This document shows, piece after piece, positions 11,452-23,200 of a DNA stretch of 64,000 nt. Under the pieces are notes generated by a model. The model worked only from the letters and a program-made list of their open reading frames with translations. It made no database searches and was not told where the DNA came from. The translations under genes and the position numbers were made by a program. How positions within the stretch are numbered: the first letter of the stretch is position 1; every line of letters begins with the position of its first letter. This DNA is from Membranipora membranacea (taxonomy: Eukaryota; Bryozoa; Gymnolaemata; Cheilostomatida; Membraniporidae): positions 7,316,001 through 7,380,000 of the forward strand of contig OU612072.1 of the NCBI GenBank assembly GCA_914767715.1, given 5' to 3'.

Positions 11452-12609
11452 TCACTGATGTTGCTGTGACTTGTGATTACATTTGCCGCAGAACTCGAGG
11501 CTGACTGATCCATCTGCAACATGGAGACATACACCAGGGCGGCTGTTGCTTTTGGCTTTAGTCGTAAGCGATAAGTAGTCATGGTCAGCTTTGTGTCGTT
11601 TATCTTCTGGCTCTGTCTTAACTTTTGTGGCGCTGCTCGTAGTAGCCTGACGTCCTCGTTTTAAGCTTACACTTTTAGCAGTGGGAATGTTTTGAAGCAG
11701 AGCTCCAAGTGTGGTTTCATTAGCAATAACACTCTTTAAGTACTCAATTTCCTCATTGAGATTGTCAATTGTGCTGTTGGCTGTTGCGAGCTCAGTTGTA
11801 AGTTGTGTTTTGTCGGTCTTCAAATCTGATATCTCACCTTCCAGGCTACTGAGGTACTCCTTCTTACGGCGACGATTTTCTCTGGCAAGAACAGCATTTT
11901 TGGACATGGGCCCACAATCAGTGTAGCCACATACTGGCTCAAGCTCAACATATTTTGGTGGTCTACCAAGTTTTGTTACATACTTAGAAGTAGAGTCAGT
12001 TGGAGTGACAGCATAATCATGCATGTTGGCAGCGCTTGGATTACTGTTAGTTGTCATCATCACATTTTTCATTACAGGAGAGTTAGATACCGATACTCGA
12101 ATGACATTTTTTGTTTCTCGACGATCTACATTTTCAGCTACCCTGACAATTTGATTTTCTATGTCACTAAGCTCTGGGAAAAGCGACTCAAAATCATTCA
12201 TATCATCGCCTCCATCTGATGAACTTGGTGGGCTTAGCATTGTTGTGAATATAGGGCCAGAATTCACAATACTTTCAGAAATGTTACCTCTGTGAAATGT
12301 TCCTGAAGTGGTATCAGCAGGGATAATTCCAGAATCAGTTGTAGGTTGTTGTTTTGCTCCACCTTCGTCCAACTTATCTTTCTCTTCACTACTTTCAGTT
12401 TCTTCAGGATATATCGGGTGGTTGCTATTAAAAGAATACAGGCATGGATCAACCTCAGAAGGTTTTACAAGGAGCAAAGATGACGAGAATTCAATGCTGC
12501 TGACATCAGCATTATAATTATTATTCTCAATTTGCTCAACCGAGTCTAGCAGTCTGTCAAAGCTCTCCATATTATAGATACTCTCCACATCAACCTTTAA
12601 AACTTCCAT
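11452..12609 (-). CDS. CREBZF: CREB/ATF bZIP factor, CREBZF (Zhangfei)-like
   Basis: A single uninterrupted 385-codon reading frame. The basic region is at about residues 236-252 (SKNAVLARENRRRKKEY). A leucine zipper follows with L256, L263, L270, A277, L284 and L291, leading into LKSVIANETTLGALL, the characteristic end of the CREBZF zipper. DHDY at residues 342-345 fits the [DE]HxY host-cell-factor (HCF-1) binding motif known in Zhangfei. The C-terminus has GVCLHVADGSVSLEFCGKC, a block typical of this family. The N-terminal half is acidic and serine-rich, as in activation regions. CREBZF proteins are nuclear cofactors or repressors of stress-related bZIP factors. The first ATG of the frame is used. 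It is divergent from TDRD9, about 4.5 kb apart. Confidence 0.9.
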   Translation of the reverse strand: MEVLKVDVESIYNMESFDRLLDSVEQIENNNYNADVSSIEFSSSLLLVKPSEVDPCLYSFNSNHPIYPEETESSEEKDKLDEGGAKQQPTTDSGIIPADTTSGTFHRGNISESIVNSGPIFTTMLSPPSSSDGGDDMNDFESLFPELSDIENQIVRVAENVDRRETKNVIRVSVSNSPVMKNVMMTTNSNPSAANMHDYAVTPTDSTSKYVTKLGRPPKYVELEPVCGYTDCGPMSKNAVLARENRRRKKEYLSSLEGEISDLKTDKTQLTTELATANSTIDNLNEEIEYLKSVIANETTLGALLQNIPTAKSVSLKRGRQATTSSATKVKTEPEDKRHKADHDYLSLTTKAKSNSRPGVCLHVADGSVSLEFCGKCNHKSQQHQ

Positions 12610-13719
12610 CTCTAAAGAGTTTCTAGGCTGATTCGTCCTAGCTATGTTGATGACTTACTGAATACAGCTCCAGAATAGGTAATATGTCACTAATTCTTCT
12701 CTTCTTCAAGTCTGATCTGCTTTTCGCTTTCTTTGACAGTCAGGGCGGAAATGGTGCAAAAGTCGACATAGCCTTGTTAAAAGGAATCTTAAAAATCGGT
12801 AAACACGAACAGTTAAGTGCTTTATTATTCCTATCTGAGAGGAGAGTTTACAGGATGAAAACAGTTGATGTTTTCTAGCCTTCCTATTACCAAGATTAAG
12901 ACATGATCAAAAAAATCCAGTTTGAAAATTAATTAAGATTCTCTCTCAGAGTCAGTGGAGTGGTCAACTCAGTGATAATGAATGTGATAACCATATACTA
13001 TATGCAATAACAAAACAGAAGTTTGTTGGCATAACCTGCATGTTCATTGGCTCTGAGCATCAGCATTTCAGGTGCTGCATGGATTATTATAATAATATAT
13101 GATGAAGATGAATGATGTTTTGTTTGTTAGTTAGGCTAGTACTAGTAGTAGTGAGTAGTGCTAGTAGTGGTTAAGTCCAGGAGATCTTTAATCCTTGGTT
13201 AAGTTAGGTAGGCCTACCTAGGCTAAGGCAAGGTATGGTATTACTTGTCTTTGAGGCAGGCTTGTTGGCTGTGTATGAAGTAGATCTGTCCTGTGACTGT
13301 GTCCCAGTCACTCAGTCGAGTCATGTAACAATTAACAGTTTAACTATTTGTATGATGTTGTGCTGTGCTTTAGTGTATGTAACATTGATTGAACATGCCC
13401 TCTGTGGCTGGCAAGCATCAGCAGCTTGTATGGTCACATGGTGTATGCATAGATGTGGGCATCTGTAGTAAGAAGCATATATACTTTGCCACTGTCCATG
13501 ATCAACCAACGAGGGAGGGTGGAAAAGTATGCATGATGCATGCAAGCCCTGGCCATTGATAATAAATAAGGCCTAGGTCTATGTCCAGTCAGTATTAGCC
13601 GAATTATCCACTTGACCTTGCATTTAAGCTGGGCCACAAGGACGCACAGCCCGCGACTGTTGTCAAATGGTGGTTGATAATGTTATCATCTAATTACTTC
13701 GTTAGTAATGAGCTTAGTC

Positions 13720-14193
13720 TTAAAGACTTACTTTGAGGCTGCTCTATTATATCATATCTTATTCTCCATATTCTATTCTAATATGTATTATTATTATTAT
13801 TATTAGTTTCACAGATAAGATGATGATCAAAATAATAGGGGTGTAGGTAGGTCTCGAACCAAGGTCTTCTGGACCAGCAGGCAACCCGCCACCACTCGGG
13901 TCTATTGTCTACAGCTTCAGATAGCAGGACCTTGTGGTGCAATGGTAGTGTCATTGCCGGTAGATCCCTAAGCCCAGGGTTCGGGAACCACCTGCACCCG
14001 TAATATTTTGTCTGTGAATTTATTCGTATTAAGTGTGACATAGTGTGAGGATTGTAAATGCCAATCGGCGGTCATCACCTTGAAAGACACCATAATTTCA
14101 TCAAGATTCCAAAGCTGGAAATTGGTCACATGATAGAATAAAATATGGAGAATAAAATGTGATACAATAGAGCAGTCTCAAACAAAGTCTTTA
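13720..14193. mobile_element. Foldback element carrying two opposed tRNA-like sequences
   Basis: Arms of about 60 bp at 13720-13782 and 14129-14193 are inverted copies; both contain CTGCTCTATT, ATTCTCCATATT and TATTCTA. Between them are two tRNA-like sequences in opposite directions: one on the minus strand at about 13848-13915 with B box GGTTCGAGACC, and one on the plus strand at about 13920-13995 with TGGTGCAATGGTAG and GGTTCGGGAACC. Confidence 0.65.
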
Positions 14194-14231
14194 ATATTAA
14201 TTGTAATTATAGAATAATGTTAAATTCAACC

Positions 14232-14810
14232 TTAAAGCATCCACACAATGAACCATAAAATAATCAAAGGGACTGCGCCAGCTTATAAGCTTTAAAATGA
14301 GCCAAATAACAGCTCAATTGGTCAACCAGGACCAAAGTTACGTCTTATCAAAATTATGCCGCGCTGGCGTTTGCTCGCGAGCCTTGCGCAGGGGGATATG
14401 ATGTCAGAGACATACGTTTTGCGTATATGTCTACCATAAGAAACTTTGGACTCGTGGAATCCCGTCAAAATTGGATAAAACGAGATGAAATCCAACGTAG
14501 CTCATGACATCATCGAGATTAATCCAAAGCAAAAAATTGAAGCAGATAAACCCATATTTTGTGGAGAAAAAAAGTTGGTTTCACTTTAATAGTTCCTTAT
14601 AAAAAAAATGTCGAATATCGGTCGAAAACCCTGCTGTGACCTCACATCCAGGCTTTCCGATTTCACGCGCAATTATTGAAAGGGCCAACTTCAATGCCTC
14701 ATAACACCGCTTGTAGTGGACTGAGAGGGTAAATTTTGGGCTTGTTTTGAAGCTGATTAGCTGGAGAAACAGCTTTGATAATCCCAATCTTCATTGTGTG
14801 GATGCTTTAA
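14232..14810. mobile_element. Non-autonomous DNA transposon, 579 bp, TTAA-flanked
   Basis: A perfect 21-base inverted repeat forms the ends: TTAAAGCATCCACACAATGA plus one base, and its exact complement at 14790-14810. Similarity between the ends continues inward for roughly 75 bases (TATCAAAG, CCAGCT, AGCTT...AAAA). TTAA sits at both outer edges, as expected for a piggyBac-type TTAA target duplication, with terminal AGCATCC inside it. No transposase frame inside. Superfamily assignment is inference. Confidence 0.75.
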
Positions 14811-16493
14811 ACACTTTTGTGAGTGCCATTGTGATAGATATCTAACTATGACCCCTCAAGCAGAGCAAGCTTCATCCAGAGAGCTGAATGACACCAAGCG
14901 CAGTTCTTTATTCCACAATCTAACACCCTTCACTACTGTACTGCAAATGTATGAAATGCTCTGCCTGCAGATAGTCCATTTCTTATGCCATCATATGTGA
15001 GGCCCCTAAAATCTGTTCAACTCTAATTTATTGCTCACCTGAAATTATTATCAGCTTATATGAAATACATTGTTAAGAGCGACCGCTGGAGGTGTGGGAG
15101 GCTAGAGGAGTTGGAAGCTAAGGCAACTCAAGATAAAACTCATGATTGCATTGACTAAATGGACAATGAATTGTGTAGTTGGTTGACATCTATTCCACAT
15201 ATTGGGTTTTTCGTTGATAACACGATCAGTATCAATCCAAATCTTTACAAACTGGAAAATTGCAAAAGACTCAGCAGCTGGCCGTGACTTATTATTTTGA
15301 TGATTTTTGTGCAGTACGAGTATCATCCAATGGATAGCGTCATGCTGCAGTATCAACTGGAGTTTTCAAACTCAGAATTGATCAAGTAGTCAACAAGTAA
15401 CCTGGACTGCAAATCTAAGATGATACCGATATTTTCACAATTGAACATCGTTACGCCACCCATAATTATAACACATCCCAACCTAATCTGTACATGGTGT
15501 CATATCTAGGTTTATTAACACCAACCAACCGAAACCAGTAAAAATTGGAAGGTGAATGATACATACAATCATATAATATTGTATTCCTTTAGCTACATTA
15601 ACAGTATAGACTAACATACAGACCTCTGCATTATAATATTAGTATATGTATGTAGTGTATCATGACCGCCTAAGCAAGCTGCAGTGTGTTTGAATCCACT
15701 ATTCATACAAAGGGAGCAAATCATTGGCGATCTCTACCCACCAGCATCCATCACTTGATTCTTTGTAAGACAGATGAACATATCATCACAAGAGAGAAAT
15801 CAGGTGCTCAGTGATGCGTGGCATGGTTCTTGTAAGAGCCAGTCATGTGTGAGTCAATAGCTACTGACCACCGAAGACTACAAGTGCCACACTCTACTCC
15901 TACACAAACCCCAGCTCTATCAAATTATTCAATATATATCAGCCTTCCTCAACACCAGGGCTCAAGAGGGTATTGTGGCCAGAAAATCATTGTCCAAATC
16001 AGAAGCAACCTTGAGAAAGTGCCCTCAGACCTTCGCTTGACATTCCAAAGATGGAAGTGTGCAAAATACCTGTTTGACTCAATGATGAAGTATTGTAAAC
16101 CATAAAGGACTGACATAAGGAAATATGAGCTACACTCTTCTTTGAAAAACATATTGCCAATCACCATTCTGTACCAAAATTTGATTGCCTCAAAGAGTTA
16201 ATTCCCTAATTTAACCACCAACTCCAGCCATTGATCTGTTAATTCAGGTGACTTGATGGGATCCAGATGGTGACATGTGATGTTATTCTGTTTTTAGTTT
16301 GACTATTATTTGTCTCATATCCTGTGATTTATAATAATATCGAGTTATGAGGTTCCTTTCTTAATCCTATTCCACCAGAGAAAAGTTAGTTGCTAGAATT
16401 TATTCAACCATGGCAAATCCGATTAGAATATAAATTTACATTATTTATAATGAATTCTTCCTCACAGTAATGTTGTTGTTCACATCTATATCC

Positions 16494-16865
16494 CTATGCT
16501 GACAAGCTGGAAAGACAGCTAAACCTACTACAAGGGGTCCCAGCAATGGGCCATGTAAGGCCAATAACCCTAACACGTACGCTGTGTTTCATAGGGTGGC
16601 AATGGTGGATTGGAATGTGCTGTGGGATGAGAGAACACAACTCCGAGTAGTGAATGGCGGGCTATCTAATTAGCGCCATCGACCCATTCTTCTTGGGGAT
16701 GGTGAGATGGCGCAATCGGTTAGCGCGCTTGCTATTCACTGCCAGGCGATTAGTGCCGCAGGAGTTGTGGGTTCGAGTCCCACTGGGGGAGCTTTCATTG
16801 TTGATTGTTCCAGCCCCCAGCACCCTCGGGTGTATACCTCTCCTTCAAGACACTCAATGTTGCAG
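16494..16865 (+). mobile_element. Composite repeat with internal tRNA-derived part, family 1
   Basis: The left 200 bp (from TGCTGACAAGCTGGAAAGAC) and the following tRNA-like part both match 47661-48010. The tRNA-like part has A box TGGCGCAATCGGTTAGCGC and B box GGTTCGAGTCC. It is followed by CAGCCCCCAGCACCCTCGGG and GTGTATACCTCTCC, also shared. The tRNA part is in the middle of the repeat, unlike most SINEs where it heads the element. Confidence 0.75.
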
Positions 16866-17155
16866 TTCTACTTTCAAATGCAACTTAACTGTATAAAGAA
16901 CGTTCAACCCTGCTAAAACACCAGTGATTCTAGTAGCACAGATTGTCAAATGACTTATCCGTGGTAGTCCCTTCTGGTTCAATATTTTACCACCATCAAG
17001 CGGATATTTATGCTTGTTCTGTGTCTGTTTGATTTGACCCTCCAAACAGCAATCTTAATGACCCACAAGTCGTTATATGTTTTAGGAGGATGAGAGATGA
17101 TTTGAGTTGTGATGATTTAGTAGAATAGCTTATATGTATATATACCAGCACAGCC

Positions 17156-17246
17156 ATGCCTCGTTATAATATAGTCAGCGCTGCTACGCTCGATGATATC
17201 GATGATTTCTTCTCAATCAACCTGAATAAGCCAAGTCAGCAACCAG
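17156..17246 (+). CDS. TDRD9: TDRD9 exon 1
   Basis: Start codon and residues 1-30, ending CAG/GTAAGT in phase 1. TLDDIDDFFSI resembles the N-terminus of vertebrate TDRD9. A TATA-like tract lies about 20 bases upstream. An upstream untranslated exon cannot be excluded. Confidence 0.85.
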
Positions 17247-20200
17247 GTAAGTTGATGCTGTCCTTAATATGCTCGGTATTGATCGACTAGAATGGGCAAC
17301 CTTGTATTATATTAATAAAAAATAGCATCTCTGGCCTAACTAAGCTATGTAAATAAGTTAACCAGCACTTGATTTTTGCTGTTGTCAATGTGATGAAGAT
17401 TATATCTAAGGGATTTGGCTGAGATGTTATAGTCTGCCAGGTCTACTACACCAGATAAAATTCATTATCAGTTGAAATAAACCGCTTACGGCTTTTTGAT
17501 TTTGATTCTTTGAGTACTTTGAGCTTATGCTCATGTGGGTTTCACAAGGAAGTACTTTACATAGATGATCAATATAGACACATAACACTGTAAGTTATAT
17601 CAGCCATATGTGTCAGAGTTCAAAGTTCAAAGTATTGGTGGTTTATAGTTTGATATTTGGCTAAGGTAACATTTCTGTGGTTCCTTAATCACGATACTGT
17701 AATTGTTACATCTTAAAGTCTACAGAAAGATCAGGGCAATATATAGTAAATTGAAATATTTGGAAGTGGAAGCTTATTGAGCTAGTACACCGCGAGGTTT
17801 TGAAACCATGAGGTGCCATCGATGAAAAAGGGGGCAATTTCTAGCAATTCATATAATGTTTACCAAGAAGTGCTATGAATTTTTTCAATGTCAAAATATT
17901 GCATCGATACTGCAGAACTAGCTGCCAGACAATATGTTGCTCATATCCTTCTGTAGTCTATATATTCTGAATATTATTGATATAATATTTATATATATGT
18001 ATTATATACTATATATTCAGGAGCTGCGGCAGCAGGGAGTAACACATCACAGCTTAGTATCGGTACTCTGACTAACCCAGCTAATGGATACGCCCTACCC
18101 ACAGTGATAGAACCTCGTAATGACAGGATACGGGGTAGAATGATAGATGAGGAGGGTAACGTTATAGGTCCCGATAACTTCGCTTCTGTCCGGCGGAGAG
18201 GACCTCAGAAACCGAGCTATCTGCTGTGAGTGAGCAGTTTTAGTTATATTGTGAAAGCTTGCTGTGAGAATTCATCAAATTTATACTTTGACTTGAGCTT
18301 CCTAATAGCTTGTCTCTAGTACTATGGTGTAGCCTATTATGTGAAGAATCTCTGTTTATGTTATTGTTGACGTAATTGTTTTTACACTACTTGGGCCTGA
18401 GCTATCACCGAAGACCATAAGCAAGTAATGATGTGATTTTCATGTCCCTTTATGTCTCGTTATGACATCACGCCAGATGTGTGACTTATTGCTGATTGGA
18501 GATATTCTCTAAGTTGCTCTGCTCTGTAATTTGGCATCTACTGCCGTTAGCATTATTGTTTTTACACTGTTAATTATTTCTGTTATTTTTACTACAGAGA
18601 GACAGAACAGTACAGAGATGGTAAAGCCTATGTGGACTCTTTCTATAAGAAGAGTCTACACAGTATGCAGTATCAGATGGGTAATATGGTGAGTGTACTA
18701 CCTAAGTGGGCATACCCTAGAGGATTCAGTACTAGCTAGTGTTTAGTTCAGCTAGTTTGAGGGTGACTAATTATTAGCTAGCACTTAATTTCGTTAGCCA
18801 TTAGTTCGAGTGCTCACGCGTTGCCTGTGTTGATGGATGCAGAATTCGATTATCAACTACATTCCAAGCTACATGATGAGAATGTGACTGATAATGAAAT
18901 GCTTTTACAATCATGACCATCGACATTTGAGCACTCAGACGCACTGGCCATTTAGTTTGAGTGCTCAAAAAACCTCATGTGTTAGTGTTAGTGGCTGAAC
19001 ATTATGTAATGCCACTAACTCAAAGTGCAGCCGATGAGCACCAAGAATGGCAAAATATTTGTGCTCATTTTAAAGTCACTATTTTCAAAGTCCCATTGCA
19101 TGCACTACAGGTAAAATGATAGCACTACATTGTCAGTGCCAAAAAAAACGGTCAGAATTTCACCGCCAATTACGGCAATCAATCTTAAACCCGATGATGC
19201 TATCAAAGTAGTGGCTACTCTATAATATTCCGTACACCAATGGTATATTTGGCCAGCGTATGACTAGAATGAGATTTATTATAGCGCTCACATAAAGCAT
19301 CAAAATTAATGTAGTTTACAATTTTGTGGCATTTATAACTTGTGACACAATTAAAAACAATTTAGAAGAAAAATTACCTAGCATTAGAATGCATACTTGA
19401 TGAAAAACTATTTGAGTACTTTGATGTTGGGAATACAGGAGAAGAGGACAACCATCTGACTTTGAGGCTACATTTCTCCTGCTTATCATTGCAGGCTATC
19501 ATAACATGCATATGAAGTTTGTGCCCTCTGCAACATGACTTCAATTCTGTACAAACTATCCACACACCAGGCATGACACCGACTCTTTGCACCTCTCATA
19601 AAATGTTTCTCTCGCTTGTTATTGCAGGCTATGGATGATGCAGCGACTATAGAAGGATTAGAAACTAGATCCATGACTGGTTCGACTATCTCATCTCGTA
19701 TGGGAGCTGCCCATGGTCTCATGCCCATACAGGATGCTAGAGTAGCTTACACAGGGTACAGGCAAGCAGCTTATGATCAGAAGCTACCCATCACAGCTCA
19801 TAAAGACCATGTAAGAGTCATACAGAAAGGTCTTTCAATCAAAAACTGCAAAAATCCCAAATTCCTAGATTGCTCACCCTTGATAGAACTATAGCATCCG
19901 GATGTCTTTGCACAAAGGTGCCTAATTTAAAGGCAAGGTAAAAGAAGATTGTGTGCAAAATGATGACTTGGTTCATAAAGCATTGCGAAGACCTTACAGT
20001 TTCATTTTGCAAACTGCCCAGACAATAACACCCAAATTGGCCACTGTTCGCATACACTACATTTATTCAGTTTTTAAGATTCATATAAGTGTTCCTATTG
20101 ATATAAATCCCATATGTATTATTTAAGTTCTTAAGTCCCTTGAGCAGGGAGGATGGGAAGGTGTCCGACCCTCTCTGCCTCTAGGAAGCCTATGAATCTT

Positions 20201-23200
20201 CCGTGAAGTTGAGAATTATTGGGAGTCGTCCACTAATTGAACATACACCTCAGAGAGGGGACAACTCGTAATTGTTGAACTTATTGTGTAAATCATTATC
20301 ATTGAATTAACCGAATAATATTCAATCAATATGATTTTATTATATATATTCATAATTACAGATTGTCAACACCATTGAGTCTAACCAGTGTACAATCATA
20401 CAGGGAATGACCGGGTGCGGTAAAACTACTCAGGTGAGTTATCATATATCACGTGAACTGTGATGTTTCTCTTCACCTTGTACTACATAGACTTCATGAT
20501 AAGTCTGTGGTGTACTCTCATCACTAAAACACTTCAAGCCACTGCTTTAAACTCTCTCTTTGATGAATAGCTAGGTATATACATTCAAACCTATCCCTGA
20601 GCTCTCATACAATATTATGATATTATAATATATATTATATACTTCCCCAAATCCTCCAAATTCGCCGCGCGCTCGCCCCGAGTTCTGCATTGAGAACTAG
20701 AATCTTATGCTGACATTATTGGATTGATATTCTGATATGATTGGTTGACTGATTGACCTTACGTTGATGTGATTGGTCTTCAGTTGACCTTACTCTGATG
20801 TGATTGGTTGCTTGATTGACCTTACTCTGATGCGATTGGTTGCTTGATTGAACTTACGCTGATGTGATTGGTTGACTGATTGATCTTACTCTGATGTGAT
20901 TGGCTGTAGGTACCACAGTATATACTGGATGAGTACGCGAGGAAGGGGAGACGATGTAAGATAGCAGTTACTCAGCCGAGGAGGATTGCTGCTATAAGTA
21001 TAGCTAAGCGTGTCTGTAACGAGAGAGGTGAGTCTACAGGGGGATGATGTGATGTGTGATAGATAACCTCTCTGTCTAGCCTTGTCACGCGGCCACTTGC
21101 CCAAAACCAAAAAAGTGGCCGTGTGACAAGGCTACTCACAGTCTATAAGGGTACATTCACGGGATACCCACAATGCATCTTAATTCCGGATAACCCAAGG
21201 ATATCAGGTCGATCTCATTATTGTTGCCATCAATCCGATCTCAATGGGAATCCAAAAAGTTGCATTGTGGTATATCTATGAGCATACCCATAAGGCATCA
21301 TGTCATTAGGTTATGACTGGCTATGTTTGGATGTTTTTGCTTTTCATCTTACAATGGGGATGGTAAGCACAACTCTTCAAATGAAGCCGTTCGAGCCTTC
21401 AAACCATGTAAGCTCAGACTGGCTGCAAAGTATTCGAATATAGAGGTGTTAAGATTATCTTTTATCAATAATATTTTCTGTTGCATGTCCAATCCACCTA
21501 CCAACCTTCCCCATAATCAACATCTGTAAGAACCAGCTTTGGAACTGATGTGGTTTATTAAAGTGAATTCGCTTAAACAGTTTAATTTTTGTTCACTAGC
21601 CCCAAACTCCTGACTCATCAGTGGTAAAATACTGTAGGTAGATGAATACACCATATTATAAACAGTCCCACAATGCAATTTTTACGGGCGATTCAATGAG
21701 GATCAGGTCCGTCTCTTATATATGTTACCACAGACCTGATCTCCCTGGGAATTCCAAAGAATTGCATTGTGGGATATTCATTCAACTGTTCTTTGTTTGC
21801 ACACTGACATAGACATTACACTTTTACCATATATAACACTGGTCGTTAGAGTCTGTTAAAATATCTAAAGTTTGCTTACTTACTTACTTTGCCCTTACTA
21901 CAAAATTCTGCATCAGGTCGTCATACAAGTTCTATTTGATGATACCTTGGTTCAATGATATGCTTTTTGTCCACTCGGTCACATACTCCCATGTAGTAGT
22001 AGTATAGGACTTGATTGTTGCACTGTTGGTGTTGTGTTGTAAGGTTGGACAGAAGGTACATACTGTGGATATCAGGTGGCTCGTGAGACTAAGGTAGATA
22101 TAGAGAAGACAATGATTACCTACATGACTACGGGTATATTACTACAAAAACTTATCAACGAGAAGAACCTCAATACCTATACTCATATAGTACTAGATGA
22201 GGTAAGTGTATCTGTGCTCGGACTAGCCGAGGTAAGTGTATCTGTGCTCGGACTAGCCGAGGTAAGGGTTTTATTCTCAGAATAGACAAATGAAGGTTAT
22301 TTTCCTCAGACTAGACACGGAAAGGTTATTTTTCTCAGACTGGACAAAGTAAGGTAATTTTTCTCAGACTAGACAAAGTGAGGATATTTTTCTCAGACTA
22401 AACAAAGTAAGTTTACTTTTCTCAGACTAAACAAAGTAAGTTTACATTTCTCAGACTAAACAATGTAAGTTTACTTTTCTCAGACTAGACAAAGTAAGGT
22501 TATTTTTCTCAGTCTAAACTAAGATAAGGTATTGACTTCAGACAAGATGAAATAAGAGTATTTTTCTCAGTCTAATGGAGGTAAGGGTGTTGACCTCAGA
22601 CTAGGCGAGAGTATTATTATCGACTTCTCAACATATTGGCTAAGATCAAAGTTTCACTGCCTGTCGCTGGGCAGTACTTGTCTTGTTAGGCTAAGCTAGT
22701 TTGTGGCCACTTGCTGCTCAAACCAGGGATTCACACCTCTATGATACATGACAACCTCATTACAAGTAGTAAGGGCACCTTGTGACCCTGTGAAGGCGTT
22801 TGTTTTCCTAATTTTTTTAAGTTTCATCTTCATATCCCTATGAAAACTCTGCATCAAAATGTGCTTAGCAGGTGATGATGCATTCCTCTTGGTCTGTCAT
22901 AGTGTTGTTCTTCTTCAATGTGAATGTGGTTAGTTGAGCAACACCACCAGCATACTCGGCCATTGGGTTCCACACACCATCTTTACAGCTGATATGGTTT
23001 CACATGTACTGCTAAGCTTATGTCAGTGAGTGAGGACTTCCTCGAAGAAGGACGGTCAAGGTGTTTCTTAGTCCTGTGATTGATCATGACAATATGGATG
23101 TTTATCAGTCTACGCCATCTCCAAAAGATCTCAGATTATTTGTTTCAGTTTAATTTATTTATTTGTAAGAATGAGAAAAGTTGCTGAATAGAATCGAGCA

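Larger units (their letters stand above)
12610..17155. other. Intergenic region between divergent CREBZF and TDRD9
   Basis: No gene recognised. It presumably contains both promoters. Most of the identifiable content is repeats: a foldback with two tRNA-like sequences (13720-14193), a 579 bp inverted-repeat element (14232-14810) and a composite tRNA-containing repeat (16494-16865). TATA-like sequence (TATATGTATATATACC) at 17131-17146 lies just before the TDRD9 start codon. Confidence 0.5.

Noticed and set aside
16704-16795. A functional tRNA gene on the plus strand
   Set aside because: The spacing between A and B boxes is too long for a normal tRNA without an odd intron, and the whole region is part of a repeated unit.
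19374-19728. Cysteine-rich minus-strand reading frames
   Set aside because: They overlap TDRD9 exon 4 antisense and reflect an acceptor-region duplication; no zinc-finger spacing.
22202-22260. A real 20-residue coding extension of exon 7
   Set aside because: It would split the DEVH motif of an otherwise conserved helicase; the first donor restores DEVHER exactly.
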